Shown here in pieces: positions 34,794 to 43,245 of a stretch of 64,000 nucleotides of DNA (within the stretch, counting starts at the first letter, position 1; each line of letters opens with the position of its first letter). The position numbers were made by a program, and so were the translations under genes. This DNA comes from Microbacterium gorillae (GTDB taxonomy: Bacteria > Actinomycetota > Actinomycetes > Actinomycetales > Microbacteriaceae): the NCBI RefSeq assembly GCF_000826185.2, contig NZ_LN648875.1, forward strand, positions 1,236,356 through 1,300,355, read 5' to 3'. The notes beneath the pieces were generated by a model, which ran no database searches, was not told the origin of the DNA, and saw nothing but the letters and a program-made list of their open reading frames with translations.

Positions 34794-35732
34794 ATGACCA
34801 CAGCAGCGGTGATCTTCAATCCGACGAAGGTGCGGCGGGAGAGTCTGGAGAAGGCGTTCGCGAGCGCGGAGGAAGCGACGCTGCACTGGTTCGAGACCAG
34901 CGCCGATGACCCTGGCCAGGGCATCGCGCAGGAGGCACTCGGCGTGAAGCCGGACGTCGTGATCGTCGCCGGCGGGGCCGGCGCCGTCCGCGCCGTGGCC
35001 GAGGCGCTTGCGCAGACCGAGGACGCGCCGCACCTGGCGATCGTGCCGCAGGGCACCGGCAATCTGCTCGCCCGCAACCTCGGCATCCCGCTCGGCCTGA
35101 CCGCCGCGGCCAAGCGCGCGCTCGGCGGTCGGGCCACGCCGGTGGACCTCGGTTGGGTGGAGGTCACGACGGAGGGCGAGGTGCAACGACACGCGTTCGC
35201 CGTCCTCGTCGGGTTCGGCATCGACGCCAACATGATCGCCGAGACCGACGATGATCTGAAGGCCAAGGCCGGGTGGCTCGCCTATGTGGAATCGCTCGGG
35301 CGTGCGGTGTCCAAGAGCGACGTGCTCGAGGTGGACGTGACCCTGGACGGTGACGGGTTCACCACCGGCGCGCACACCGTGCTGGTCGGCAACTGCGGTT
35401 CCGTGCAGGGTGGGCTCACGCTGATGCCCGACGCGGTGGCCGACGACGGCAAGCTCGACGTGCTCGTGCTGGGTGCCGATGACCTCAGCGGCTGGTTCTC
35501 CACCGTCAAGACGATGGTCTGGGACCACGGGCTGCGCAAGCTCCTGCCGGGATCAGCCGACACCGTCCCGGCGACGGATCCGGTCACGGCCGATGCGCAC
35601 TACCGCCAGACCGAGCACGTGCACGTCTCGTTGCCCGAACCCCGGCCCTTCCAGATCGACGGTGAGGAGGCCGGACACGTGAGCGAGTTCACCGCGACGG
35701 TGCAGCCCGCTGCCGTGCACGTCCGCATCTGA
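34794..35732 (+). CDS. diacylglycerol kinase-like protein with altered GGDGT loop
   Basis: A 312-residue member of the diacylglycerol/lipid kinase family (DAGK_cat fold), with AVIFNPTKV at the start, PQGTGNLLARNLGIP after the nucleotide loop, the GFGIDANMIAETDDDLKAKAGWLAY block and the late PDAVADDGKLDVLVL. The loop that is normally GGDGTV reads GGAGAV (VIVAGGAGAVRAVAEAL), by single-base changes from Asp and Thr codons. In this family and in phosphofructokinases the Asp helps bind Mg-ATP, so activity may be lost or altered. The ATG follows GGGGAG. The penicillin-acylase-like gene follows after 134 bp. Confidence 0.85.
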   Translation: MTTAAVIFNPTKVRRESLEKAFASAEEATLHWFETSADDPGQGIAQEALGVKPDVVIVAGGAGAVRAVAEALAQTEDAPHLAIVPQGTGNLLARNLGIPLGLTAAAKRALGGRATPVDLGWVEVTTEGEVQRHAFAVLVGFGIDANMIAETDDDLKAKAGWLAYVESLGRAVSKSDVLEVDVTLDGDGFTTGAHTVLVGNCGSVQGGLTLMPDAVADDGKLDVLVLGADDLSGWFSTVKTMVWDHGLRKLLPGSADTVPATDPVTADAHYRQTEHVHVSLPEPRPFQIDGEEAGHVSEFTATVQPAAVHVRI

Positions 35733-35811
35733 CCGTCGATGGTGCCCGCCGTCGAGGCGACCGCCGGCACCGGGCGTGCATCGTTGCCGACGAGTTCCGG
35801 ACCGGGGCGCT

Positions 35812-35817
35812 ACGATC
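35812..35817 (+). promoter_or_regulatory. -10 box of the penicillin-acylase-like gene
   Basis: TACGAT places the start near 35824 and gives a leader of about 43 nt with AAGGGGAG ahead of ATG 35867. Confidence 0.4.
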
Positions 35818-35866
35818 GCACCATCACACCGTGCCGTCCCGAGGCGTGGTGAAGGGGAGATCGACG

Positions 35867-38413
35867 ATGACGACGGCCGCAGCACCCACCCGCAGCCGAG
35901 CACGAACGATCGTGCGCCGCACCCTCTGGATCGCGCTGGCCGTGATCCTCACCATCGTGGTCGCGGCCTCCGTCCTGGTGACGTGGACGGTGCAGCGGTC
36001 CTTCCCGCAGTACACGGGTGAGGCGTCCGTACCGGGCCTGACCGCGAAGGTCACCGTGCAGCGCGACGAACTCGGCATCCCCACCATCACCGCGGAGACC
36101 TCGCACGATCTGTTCTACGCACAGGGCTACGTGCACGCACAGGACCGGTTCTGGGAGATGGACTTCCGTCGCCACACGACCTCCGGGCGGCTGTCCGAGC
36201 TGTTCGGCGAATCCCAGGTCGGCACGGACAAGTTCCTGCGCACTCTGGGGTGGCGGGAGATCGCCGAGAAGGAGGTCGAGGCGCTCGATGAGACCTCGCG
36301 CTCCTACTACGACGCCTACGCCGACGGTGTGAACGCGTACCTCGCCGACCACTCCGGTGCCGACGTGTCGTTGGAGTACGCCATCCTCGGGCTGCAGAAC
36401 CCCGGCTACAAGCCGGAGAAGTGGACGGCCGCCGACTCAGTGGCGTGGCTGAAGGCGATGGCCTGGGACCTTCGCACCAACATCGAGGATGAGACGAACC
36501 GCGCACTGCTGCGCCGGGACTACTCGGCGGCACAGATCGACCAGCTCTACCCGGGCTATCCCTTCGAGCAGAACCCGACGATCGTTCCGGCGGTTCCCGC
36601 ATCCAGCGTCAGCGGTGCCGTCCGGGTGCCCACGGTCGGCGCCGAGGGCATCGCCTGGACCGAGGTGTCGAACGTCGTCGACGCCGCTTCCGCCCTGCTC
36701 GGCGATGCCGGCGAGGGTGTCGGCTCGAACTCGTGGGTCATCTCCGGTGACCTCACGGACACCGGCCTGCCGATGCTGGCCAACGACCCGCACCTCGGTG
36801 CGAGCCTGCCGAGCGTCTGGCACCAGTCGCAACTGAAGTGCGCGAAGCTGTCCGAGGCCTGCCCGTTCGATGTGGCCGGGTTCGGGTTCTCCGGTGTGCC
36901 GGGCATCATCATCGGCCACAACGACAAGATCGCCTGGGGATTCACGAACCTCACCACCGACGTCACCGATCTGTACATCGAGCGCGTGCAGGGGGATCAG
37001 TACTGGCGGGACGGAAAGCTCGTTCCGATTCAGGAGAAGCAGGACGTGATCAAGGTCGCCGGTGGCAAGGATGTGCCCCTGACCATCCGATCCACCGTGC
37101 ACGGCCCGATCGTTTCCGGGCTGACCGATGATTTCACCGCGATCGCCGAGAAGCCGCCGGTCACCGCCACACTGGAGGGTGACTCCTACGCCGTGAGTCT
37201 GCGCTGGACGGCGCTGGATGTCGGTGAGACGCCACGCGCGATCTTCGCGATGAACGTGGCGCAGAACTGGGATGAGTTCCGTTCGGCCGCCGAGTTCTTC
37301 CAGGTGCCCGCGCAGAACCTCATCTTCGCCGACGCCACCGGCACGATCGCCTACCAGGCTCCGGGCAACCTGCCGATCCGCGGCAAGGGCGACGGCACGC
37401 TGCCGGCACCCGGATGGGACAGCGACTACGACTGGATCGGGTACATCCCGTTCGAGGATCTGCCGAGCGTGGTCAACCCCGCACAGGGCTTCATCGTCAC
37501 GGCGAACAACGCCATCGTGGGCGACGACTACGCCTACTTCCTGAGCGCCGATTGGGACTACGGCTACCGCGCCGCGCGCATCACGGAGCTCCTGAAGCAG
37601 GCCGCGGGCGATGGCAAGATCACGGCCGACACGATGCGGGCCATCCAGGGCGACAAGCAGTTCTGGATCGGCAAGCGTCTGGCCACCGCCGTGGGGGACA
37701 TCCACGTCGAGCGCGCCGGCCCGAAGGCGGCCGTGGCGCTGCTGCAGGACTGGGACGCGCAGAACGACGCCGACTCGGCCGCCGCGGCCTACGCGAACGT
37801 GCTGTGGGACACCCTGTTGACCGGGATGTTCGCGGACCGCAAGCCCGCGCCGATCCCGACCGACGACCAGTCGCGCTGGTTCACCGTCATCTCCACCCTG
37901 CTGGATGAGCCGGATTCGGAGTGGTGGCAGGACGGGCCCTCCGGTGCGACCGGCCGGGACGCCGTTCTCGCGGCGGTCATCGACCGCGCCTACGACCGCC
38001 TCGAGAAGCTGCAGGGCGAGGACCAGAAGAAGTGGAACTGGGGTGGACTGCACACCCTCACCCTGACCAGCCAGACGTTCGGATCCAGCGGGATCGCACC
38101 GATCGAGGCGTTGTTCAACCGCGGCCCCTACCGGGTCGGCGGCGGGTCCAGCGTCGTGGATGCGACCGGCTGGACCGTCGGCGAGGACTTCACCGTGCAG
38201 ACCGTCCCGTCCATGCGGATGGTGATCGACATGTCCGACTTCGACGCCTCGACGTGGAACCACCTGACCGGCACCAGCGGCCACGCGTTCCACCCGAACT
38301 ACATCGACCAGACCGAGACGTGGACTCGCGGGGAGGGGACGCCGTGGGCGTTCTCACCGAAGGCCGTGGCCGCCACGACGGTGGACACCTTCACGCTGGT
38401 CCCCGCCCACTGA
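35867..38413 (+). CDS. penicillin acylase family (Ntn-hydrolase) protein
   Basis: An 848-residue secreted or membrane-anchored amidase precursor. After an arginine-rich start a single hydrophobic helix (about 20-42) acts as signal or anchor. The alpha chain contains DLFYAQGYVHAQDRFWEMDFRRHTTSGRLSELFG, typical of the family. The self-cleavage site is GVG-SNSWVISG with the nucleophile Ser287, which becomes the first residue of the beta chain, followed by PMLANDPHLGASLPSVWHQ. Substrates include N-acyl homoserine lactones or acylated antibiotics in relatives; here unknown. AAGGGGAG precedes ATG 35867; the GTG at 35831 lies upstream of that site. Confidence 0.92.
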   Translation: MTTAAAPTRSRARTIVRRTLWIALAVILTIVVAASVLVTWTVQRSFPQYTGEASVPGLTAKVTVQRDELGIPTITAETSHDLFYAQGYVHAQDRFWEMDFRRHTTSGRLSELFGESQVGTDKFLRTLGWREIAEKEVEALDETSRSYYDAYADGVNAYLADHSGADVSLEYAILGLQNPGYKPEKWTAADSVAWLKAMAWDLRTNIEDETNRALLRRDYSAAQIDQLYPGYPFEQNPTIVPAVPASSVSGAVRVPTVGAEGIAWTEVSNVVDAASALLGDAGEGVGSNSWVISGDLTDTGLPMLANDPHLGASLPSVWHQSQLKCAKLSEACPFDVAGFGFSGVPGIIIGHNDKIAWGFTNLTTDVTDLYIERVQGDQYWRDGKLVPIQEKQDVIKVAGGKDVPLTIRSTVHGPIVSGLTDDFTAIAEKPPVTATLEGDSYAVSLRWTALDVGETPRAIFAMNVAQNWDEFRSAAEFFQVPAQNLIFADATGTIAYQAPGNLPIRGKGDGTLPAPGWDSDYDWIGYIPFEDLPSVVNPAQGFIVTANNAIVGDDYAYFLSADWDYGYRAARITELLKQAAGDGKITADTMRAIQGDKQFWIGKRLATAVGDIHVERAGPKAAVALLQDWDAQNDADSAAAAYANVLWDTLLTGMFADRKPAPIPTDDQSRWFTVISTLLDEPDSEWWQDGPSGATGRDAVLAAVIDRAYDRLEKLQGEDQKKWNWGGLHTLTLTSQTFGSSGIAPIEALFNRGPYRVGGGSSVVDATGWTVGEDFTVQTVPSMRMVIDMSDFDASTWNHLTGTSGHAFHPNYIDQTETWTRGEGTPWAFSPKAVAATTVDTFTLVPAH

Positions 38414-38443
38414 CGCACCTGCGCAGGGCGCGCAACCCGTCGG

Positions 38444-39220
38444 TCAGCGCACGGCCGGGTACGGGAACTGCTCCGGCGGGAAATCGGGGAGCGCGGCGCG
38501 CCGACGCTGGAAGACGGACGTCGGCCACACCACCGCGCCGACGATGAGCAGCATCGCGCCCACGAGCACCCAGATCAGGCCGGGGGTGGAGACCCCATCG
38601 GTCGGCGCCAGCATGACGACGACGATTCCGATCACGAGGCACACGGCCCCCGCGATGACCAGAACGATCGCGGCGCGGATGGCGCGCGTCGCGGCGACGA
38701 CCATCACCTGCGAGGGCGAGGGGACGCCGCGGGTCAGCGTGTACGGCGCCCAGGTCGCACCGGTCCACCACCGCGAGGTCTCGGCACGGCCGGTGGGGTA
38801 CCAGTCCGCGCCGGGGCCGACGACCTCGCCGGGCAGCGGACGGACCTCGCTCGTCTCCACCGCGGGCCGGGTCGGCGCCGGCTGCCTCTCGCGCCGGAAC
38901 GCGATGATTCCGGCGGTGAGGAAGAGCAGTCCGGCCAACGCCAGGCATGCCGGGGCGAGCAGACTGATCACGGCCACCCAGAGATCGGTGGCCGACATCG
39001 CCTGCATCGTCCCGATCACCGCCTGCAGCGCCGCGAACCCGAGGAACACGGCGCCGAAGCTCAATGCCGGCTTGGCCGACTGGGTCCCGGCGAAACGCTC
39101 TGCGCTCGGTCGGCCGTCGCGCAACAGGTGACCGGTCCACACCCGACCGTCCCACCAGTGCACCGAGCCATCGGCCATCGGGTACCACCCTGGCCGAACG
39201 GCGAAGACTCCCCCGGTCAT
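38444..39220 (-). CDS. DUF2510 double-domain membrane protein
   Basis: A 258-residue protein with two DUF2510 units: RPGWYPMADGSVHWWDGRVWTGH at the N-terminus and GADWYPTGRAETSRWWTGATWAPYT near residue 135, both with the characteristic WYP...WWDG.W pattern. Between them are two transmembrane helices (about 50-75 and 82-105), and two further helices follow the second unit. DUF2510 is thought to be a cytoplasmic interaction module but has no firm function. It converges with the acylase gene and lies downstream of the FHA gene. Confidence 0.85.
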   Translation of the reverse strand: MTGGVFAVRPGWYPMADGSVHWWDGRVWTGHLLRDGRPSAERFAGTQSAKPALSFGAVFLGFAALQAVIGTMQAMSATDLWVAVISLLAPACLALAGLLFLTAGIIAFRRERQPAPTRPAVETSEVRPLPGEVVGPGADWYPTGRAETSRWWTGATWAPYTLTRGVPSPSQVMVVAATRAIRAAIVLVIAGAVCLVIGIVVVMLAPTDGVSTPGLIWVLVGAMLLIVGAVVWPTSVFQRRRAALPDFPPEQFPYPAVR

Positions 39221-39232
39221 GCGGTCAGTCTG

Positions 39233-39868
39233 TCACACGCCCCCTCCGCCGCCGCCACCGGCGGCGGACGGGGTGTGGTGGCCGTAATCCGGCCGTGCCG
39301 GCTGGGTGGGCGTGTTGGCCTCGTTGCCGCCCTGGCTGCCGCCGTAGGGCACGCCGTGGTCGGCGTACTCGGCACGCGTGAACACGAGAGCCCATCCGCC
39401 GAGCGTGAACCGCGCACCGGTTCGCAACCTCGTGCGTCCGTCCGCGCTGGAAGACGGAGTCACACCGGGGCCGATCATGGTCAGGACGTACTCATCGTCG
39501 TCCGTGTGGTCGATGCGGGCGTGCGAGGCGTCCGCGCCGGTCAGCTGCAACTCGTTGTCGGCGCCGGACCCGATTCGCACCACGTCCGACGTCAGCGGGA
39601 AGCGGAAGCGATCCGTCGCGTTCGACACCAGCAGGGCGGGGTCTCCCTCCCCCCAGGCGGCGTGCGTCGTGGTCACCTCATGCTCGTGGATGTTCGACGG
39701 ATGGCCCGACCCGTGCATCGGCGTCGGGTCAGATTCCGGCGAGTGTCCGTCCGGCATCTCCTCGGTGGACGTCACGACACGCTCCGCCGATACGGGCTGT
39801 GCGGTCGCGCCGTCGGGGGCCTCGACCACGTGTTCGGACGGAGCGTCCGGAACGGCATCGTTCGACAC
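39233..39868 (-). CDS. FHA domain protein
   Basis: A 211-residue cytoplasmic protein. The first 90 residues are polar and disordered-looking. The FHA domain follows at about 90-180: FPLTSDVVRIGSGADNELQLTGADASHARIDHTDDDEYVLTMIGPGVTPSSSADGRTRLRTGARFTLGGWALVFTR, with the GxxxDN and SHAxI signatures that bind phosphothreonine peptides. A Gly-rich tail ends in five glycines. It lies 84 bp after the mrp operon on the same strand. Partners are probably targets of Ser/Thr kinases; none are in the window. Confidence 0.85.
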   Translation of the reverse strand: MSNDAVPDAPSEHVVEAPDGATAQPVSAERVVTSTEEMPDGHSPESDPTPMHGSGHPSNIHEHEVTTTHAAWGEGDPALLVSNATDRFRFPLTSDVVRIGSGADNELQLTGADASHARIDHTDDDEYVLTMIGPGVTPSSSADGRTRLRTGARFTLGGWALVFTRAEYADHGVPYGGSQGGNEANTPTQPARPDYGHHTPSAAGGGGGGGV

Positions 39869-39952
39869 GGTGCTACCTCCTCCGCCGGACGGCGCCTCCG
39901 TCCGCGCTGCTGCGGCTCAGGTTACGCGCGCGGCAAGCTCCGGACCAGGGGT

Positions 39953-40321
39953 TCAGCCGCCGGAGGCGGGCGGGGTCTCGCGGTCGTCGCGGAGCTCGTC
40001 CGCCACGAGGGACCGTTCGTCGATGGTGCCGTTGCGGTAGGCCTGGCGCCCGACCATGTGCGCGGACAGGGGCGCCGTCGCGAACTGCATCAGCACGATC
40101 GCGACGAGCATCCCCACCGCGGGCCAGGACCGCGCGGACAGAGCGATCGCGATGCAGATCAGGATCAGCCCGAGCACCTGCGGCTTGGTGGCCGCGTGCA
40201 AGCGGGTCGGCACATCGCGGAAGCGCAGCAGGCCGATCGCGGCGACCAGGCACAGCAGCGCGCCGGCCAGGATCAGCACGAGCGCGGCCACGTCGGCGAC
40301 GGTATCGACGTCGAAGGTCAT
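39953..40321 (-). CDS. mnhG: Na+/H+ antiporter subunit G
   Basis: A 122-residue MrpG/MnhG subunit with three transmembrane helices. FRDVPTRLHAATKPQVLGLILI is the PhaG_MnhG_YufB family signature, positioned after the second helix, and the C-terminal tail is polar. It is the last gene of the operon; its start overlaps the mnhF stop by 4 bp. Subunit G is required for assembly of the hetero-oligomeric Mrp antiporter, which exports sodium in exchange for protons. Confidence 0.95.
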   Translation of the reverse strand: MTFDVDTVADVAALVLILAGALLCLVAAIGLLRFRDVPTRLHAATKPQVLGLILICIAIALSARSWPAVGMLVAIVLMQFATAPLSAHMVGRQAYRNGTIDERSLVADELRDDRETPPASGG

Positions 40322-40587
40322 GACTGCTGCCGGTCCCTTCTGGCCACGAACCGCGCGACGGCGATCGAGCCGAACACGCCGATCGCCGCGACGATGAGCA
40401 GCACCGGGAGCGTCCGGGTGTGATGGTTGATGGCCATCTCGGCGCCGAGCACGCAGATCACCTCGGTCAGCAGCACGTCGCTCGCGACCGCGCGGTCCAG
40501 GATCGACGGACCGCGGACGATGCGCACGAGCGTCAGCAGCGCGGCGACGCCGAAGACGATGATGATGATCAGCAGCAGGACGTTCAT
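40318..40587 (-). CDS. mnhF: Na+/H+ antiporter subunit F
   Basis: An 89-residue MrpF subunit with three transmembrane helices. VRGPSILDRAVASDVLLTEVICVLG is the family hallmark (RGPS..DR..A.D). The ATG 40587 start overlaps the mnhE stop by 4 bp; an upstream in-frame start would overlap mnhE too far. The size is normal for the family. Confidence 0.95.
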   Translation of the reverse strand: MNVLLLIIIIVFGVAALLTLVRIVRGPSILDRAVASDVLLTEVICVLGAEMAINHHTRTLPVLLIVAAIGVFGSIAVARFVARRDRQQS

Positions 40588-41150
40588 GCCGTCTCCTCCC
40601 GCACCGCGCGGTTCTGCTCGCGGCTGCCGAGCGCGCGGATGATCCGCCGCTCCCATTTCAGCACCCACTGTCGCTGCTTCTCCAGCTGCGCCTGCACGTC
40701 CGCTCCCTCACGCAGCCCCAGCACGTGCAGGTAGAGGACGCGGCGGTCGCGGTCGGTCTCCAGCACCAGGGATCCCGGAATCAGAGAGGCGGTGACGCCC
40801 ACGTGGGTCATGATCAGGTCGTCGTCGCTGGTCAGCGGCACCCGGATCACCGCGGTGCCGGGATAGCGCTTCGGGTTCAGCACGTGCCAGGCCACCACGA
40901 GCGAACCCCACACCACCTCGGCGAGGAAGGTCACCACGAGCACCAGCAGGTACCAGAAGTTGATGCGGCCGGACAGCTCGGCCGGAGGCAGTCGGAACAC
41001 CAGCGTGACGAACACCGCCACGATCACGCCGGTGAGGGCGGACAGCACCGTGAACTGCCCCCACAGCAGCATCCACACCAGCACCAGCCAGAGGAAGAAC
41101 GGCAGCTGGCGCCACAGGGCGGCCCAGGCGGAACGTGGCTCGGCGCTCAT
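40584..41150 (-). CDS. mnhE: Na+/H+ antiporter subunit E
   Basis: A 188-residue MrpE subunit. Two or three transmembrane helices lie at residues about 15-75, followed by a cytoplasmic domain with VIRVPLTSDDDLIMTHVGVTASLIPGSLVLETDRDRRVLYLHVLG, where the TLTPGT-like block (here SLIPGS) is typical. The C-terminus is rich in Arg and Lys. Its start and stop overlap mnhD and mnhF by 4 bp each. Confidence 0.95.
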   Translation of the reverse strand: MSAEPRSAWAALWRQLPFFLWLVLVWMLLWGQFTVLSALTGVIVAVFVTLVFRLPPAELSGRINFWYLLVLVVTFLAEVVWGSLVVAWHVLNPKRYPGTAVIRVPLTSDDDLIMTHVGVTASLIPGSLVLETDRDRRVLYLHVLGLREGADVQAQLEKQRQWVLKWERRIIRALGSREQNRAVREETA

Positions 41151-42709
41151 CCGTCCACCTCTCGCTCCAACTGCTCGAGGTGCACGGGCTCCACCAGGCT
41201 GTCACCGATGCGATCCGCGAGCGCGAACAGGGGTCCGGCGAAAGCGGTCAGGCACAGCGTCACGACCACCATGCCGCCCGTCGCCCACGTCATGATGCGC
41301 GGGATCGCACGGCGCTCGGACTCCTCATCCGCGGCCGGCGCGGAACCCAGGTGACCGAGCCGAGATTCGGTGTCCGGGGCCTCCGCGTCCTCGCGCCAGA
41401 ACGCCAGGTTCCAGGCGCGCATGAGGGCGTACAGCGTCAGCAGCGACGTGATCACGCCGATCACGATCAGCACCCACATGATGGGTGTGCCCACCTCCGC
41501 CGCCGCGCTGAACAGCGCGTACTTCCCGAGGAAGCCGGAGAACGGGGGCAGGCCGCCGAGGTTGATGGCCGGGATGAAGTACAGGATCGCCAGCAGCGGC
41601 GCCGCCTTCATCAGTCCGCTCACCTTGAGGATGGACGTGGACCCGGCGCGGCGCTCGATGAGTCCCACGGCGAGGAACAGTGTGGTCTGCACGACGATGT
41701 GGTGCACCGTGTAGTACACCGTCGCGCCGTAGCCGACCGCCGTCCCGATGGACAGGCCGAACACCATGTACCCGACATGGCTGACCAGCGTGAAGGACAG
41801 GATGCGCTTCAACTCCGCCTGCGCGACGGCGCCGAGGATGCCGACCAGCAGCGTGGCCGCGGCGACGATGCCGAGCACGAGGTTGATCGAGTCGTTCGCG
41901 AACAGCTGCGTCTCGGTCCGGATCATGGCGTAGACGCCGACCTTGGTGAGCAAACCGGCGAAGACGGCGGTGACCGGGGCGGGAGCGGTCGGGTATGAGT
42001 CCGGCAGCCAGAACGAGACCGGGAAGACGGCGGCCTTGATGCCGAACGCGACCAGCAGCATCAGGTGCAGGATGAGCTGCGTCTCCTGCGGGATCAGCGC
42101 CATCCGTTCGCCGATCTGGACCATGTTCACGGTGCCGACCGCGCCGTAGATCATCGCGATCGCGGCGAGGAACAGGACGGAGGAGACCAGCGAGACGACG
42201 ATGTAGACGACACCGGTGCGAATGCGCGGCGCCGTACCGCCCAGGGTGATCAGCACGAAGGAGGCGACGAGCAGGATCTCGAATCCGACGTACATGTTGA
42301 ACAGGTCGCCGGCGATGAACGCGTCGAAGATGCCGGCACCGAGGATCAGGTAGGACGGGAAGAAGATCGACACCGGCGTGTCATCGTCCCCGTCCGCGGC
42401 CCCCTGGCCGACGGAGAACAGCAGGACCGCGAGCAGCACGATGCTCGACACGGCCACGAGCAGCGCGGAGAGCCGGTCGACGTACAGGACGATGCCGAAC
42501 GGCAACGGCCAGTCGGCCACCGACACCGCCAGCGGCATGTCCCCGACGTCGACGATCCACAGCATCAGCGCGGCGACGACGAACACCGCCACGAGCGTGA
42601 CGATCGAGACGATGATCTGCAGTCGGCGACGACGCGTGAACACCAGGGCGAGCGCCGCCCCCAGCAGGGGCAGGATCACCACGAGGGGGACGAGGGCGGA
42701 GGGATTCAT
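41147..42709 (-). CDS. mnhD: Na+/H+ antiporter subunit D
   Basis: A 520-residue MrpD subunit, homologous to complex I proton-pumping subunits ND2/ND4/ND5. About 14 transmembrane helices are visible; the conserved Proton_antipo_M domain contains FEILLVASFVLITLGG (with the key Glu), FGIKAAVFPVSFWLPDSYPTAPAPVTAVFAGLLTKVGVYA (with the conserved Lys residues of TM5/TM7) and LPPFSGFLGKYALF. It is an antiporter-like channel subunit. Starts overlap mnhC by 4 bp (ATGA). Confidence 0.96.
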   Translation of the reverse strand: MNPSALVPLVVILPLLGAALALVFTRRRRLQIIVSIVTLVAVFVVAALMLWIVDVGDMPLAVSVADWPLPFGIVLYVDRLSALLVAVSSIVLLAVLLFSVGQGAADGDDDTPVSIFFPSYLILGAGIFDAFIAGDLFNMYVGFEILLVASFVLITLGGTAPRIRTGVVYIVVSLVSSVLFLAAIAMIYGAVGTVNMVQIGERMALIPQETQLILHLMLLVAFGIKAAVFPVSFWLPDSYPTAPAPVTAVFAGLLTKVGVYAMIRTETQLFANDSINLVLGIVAAATLLVGILGAVAQAELKRILSFTLVSHVGYMVFGLSIGTAVGYGATVYYTVHHIVVQTTLFLAVGLIERRAGSTSILKVSGLMKAAPLLAILYFIPAINLGGLPPFSGFLGKYALFSAAAEVGTPIMWVLIVIGVITSLLTLYALMRAWNLAFWREDAEAPDTESRLGHLGSAPAADEESERRAIPRIMTWATGGMVVVTLCLTAFAGPLFALADRIGDSLVEPVHLEQLEREVDG

Positions 42710-43245
42710 CGCTCGCCTCCGTCCGGGTTCGGACGCCGTCCGCGGTCACGATCGCCCACCTCGGGCTCACGGGAGCCGGGCACGGGGATCACGATCGGAG
42801 AGGTGTCGACGTCCACGAAGTCGGTGGTGGCCTCATCCGCACTGAGGTCGGCATCGTCGTCGAGCACGTCGTCCTCCGCCTCGCCGCGCTCGCGCAACCG
42901 GAGGTCCTCTTCGTCATCGTGCACGGTGTCCTGCTGGCCGAGCTGCCAGGAGCGGTAGATCAGGGCGAGCAGGAACGCGCTGACCGCGAACGTGATCACG
43001 ATGGCCGTCAACGTCAGCGCCTGCGGCAGGGGATCGCTCATCTCCGCCGGGTCACCCGGGTCCTCCGGGTCGAAGAACGCCGACGTCCCGGGGGCGCCCA
43101 TCACGACCAGCAGCAGCAGGTTCAGCGCATTGCCGAGCAGCAGGAAGCCGATCAGCACGCGAGTCAGACTGCGCTCGAGCATGGCGTACACGCCGCACGC
43201 GGCGAGCACCGCCATCACGACGATGAGGATCGCGGAGACGTTCAT
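42706..43245 (-). CDS. mnhC: Na+/H+ antiporter subunit C, long acidic tail
   Basis: A 179-residue MrpC subunit, homologous to complex I NuoK. Three transmembrane helices occupy residues 5-115: AILIVVMAVLAACGVYAMLERSLTRVLIGFLLLGNALNLLLLV with the conserved GN.LNL block, and DPLPQALTLTAIVITFAVSAFLLALIYR. Family members usually end near residue 115-130; here about 60 extra residues form a very acidic tail (HDDEEDLRLRERGEAEDDVLDDDADLSADEATTDF), then proline- and arginine-rich sequence. The tail is presumably cytoplasmic. Overlaps mnhA and mnhD by 4 bp. Confidence 0.94.
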   Translation of the reverse strand: MNVSAILIVVMAVLAACGVYAMLERSLTRVLIGFLLLGNALNLLLLVVMGAPGTSAFFDPEDPGDPAEMSDPLPQALTLTAIVITFAVSAFLLALIYRSWQLGQQDTVHDDEEDLRLRERGEAEDDVLDDDADLSADEATTDFVDVDTSPIVIPVPGSREPEVGDRDRGRRPNPDGGER

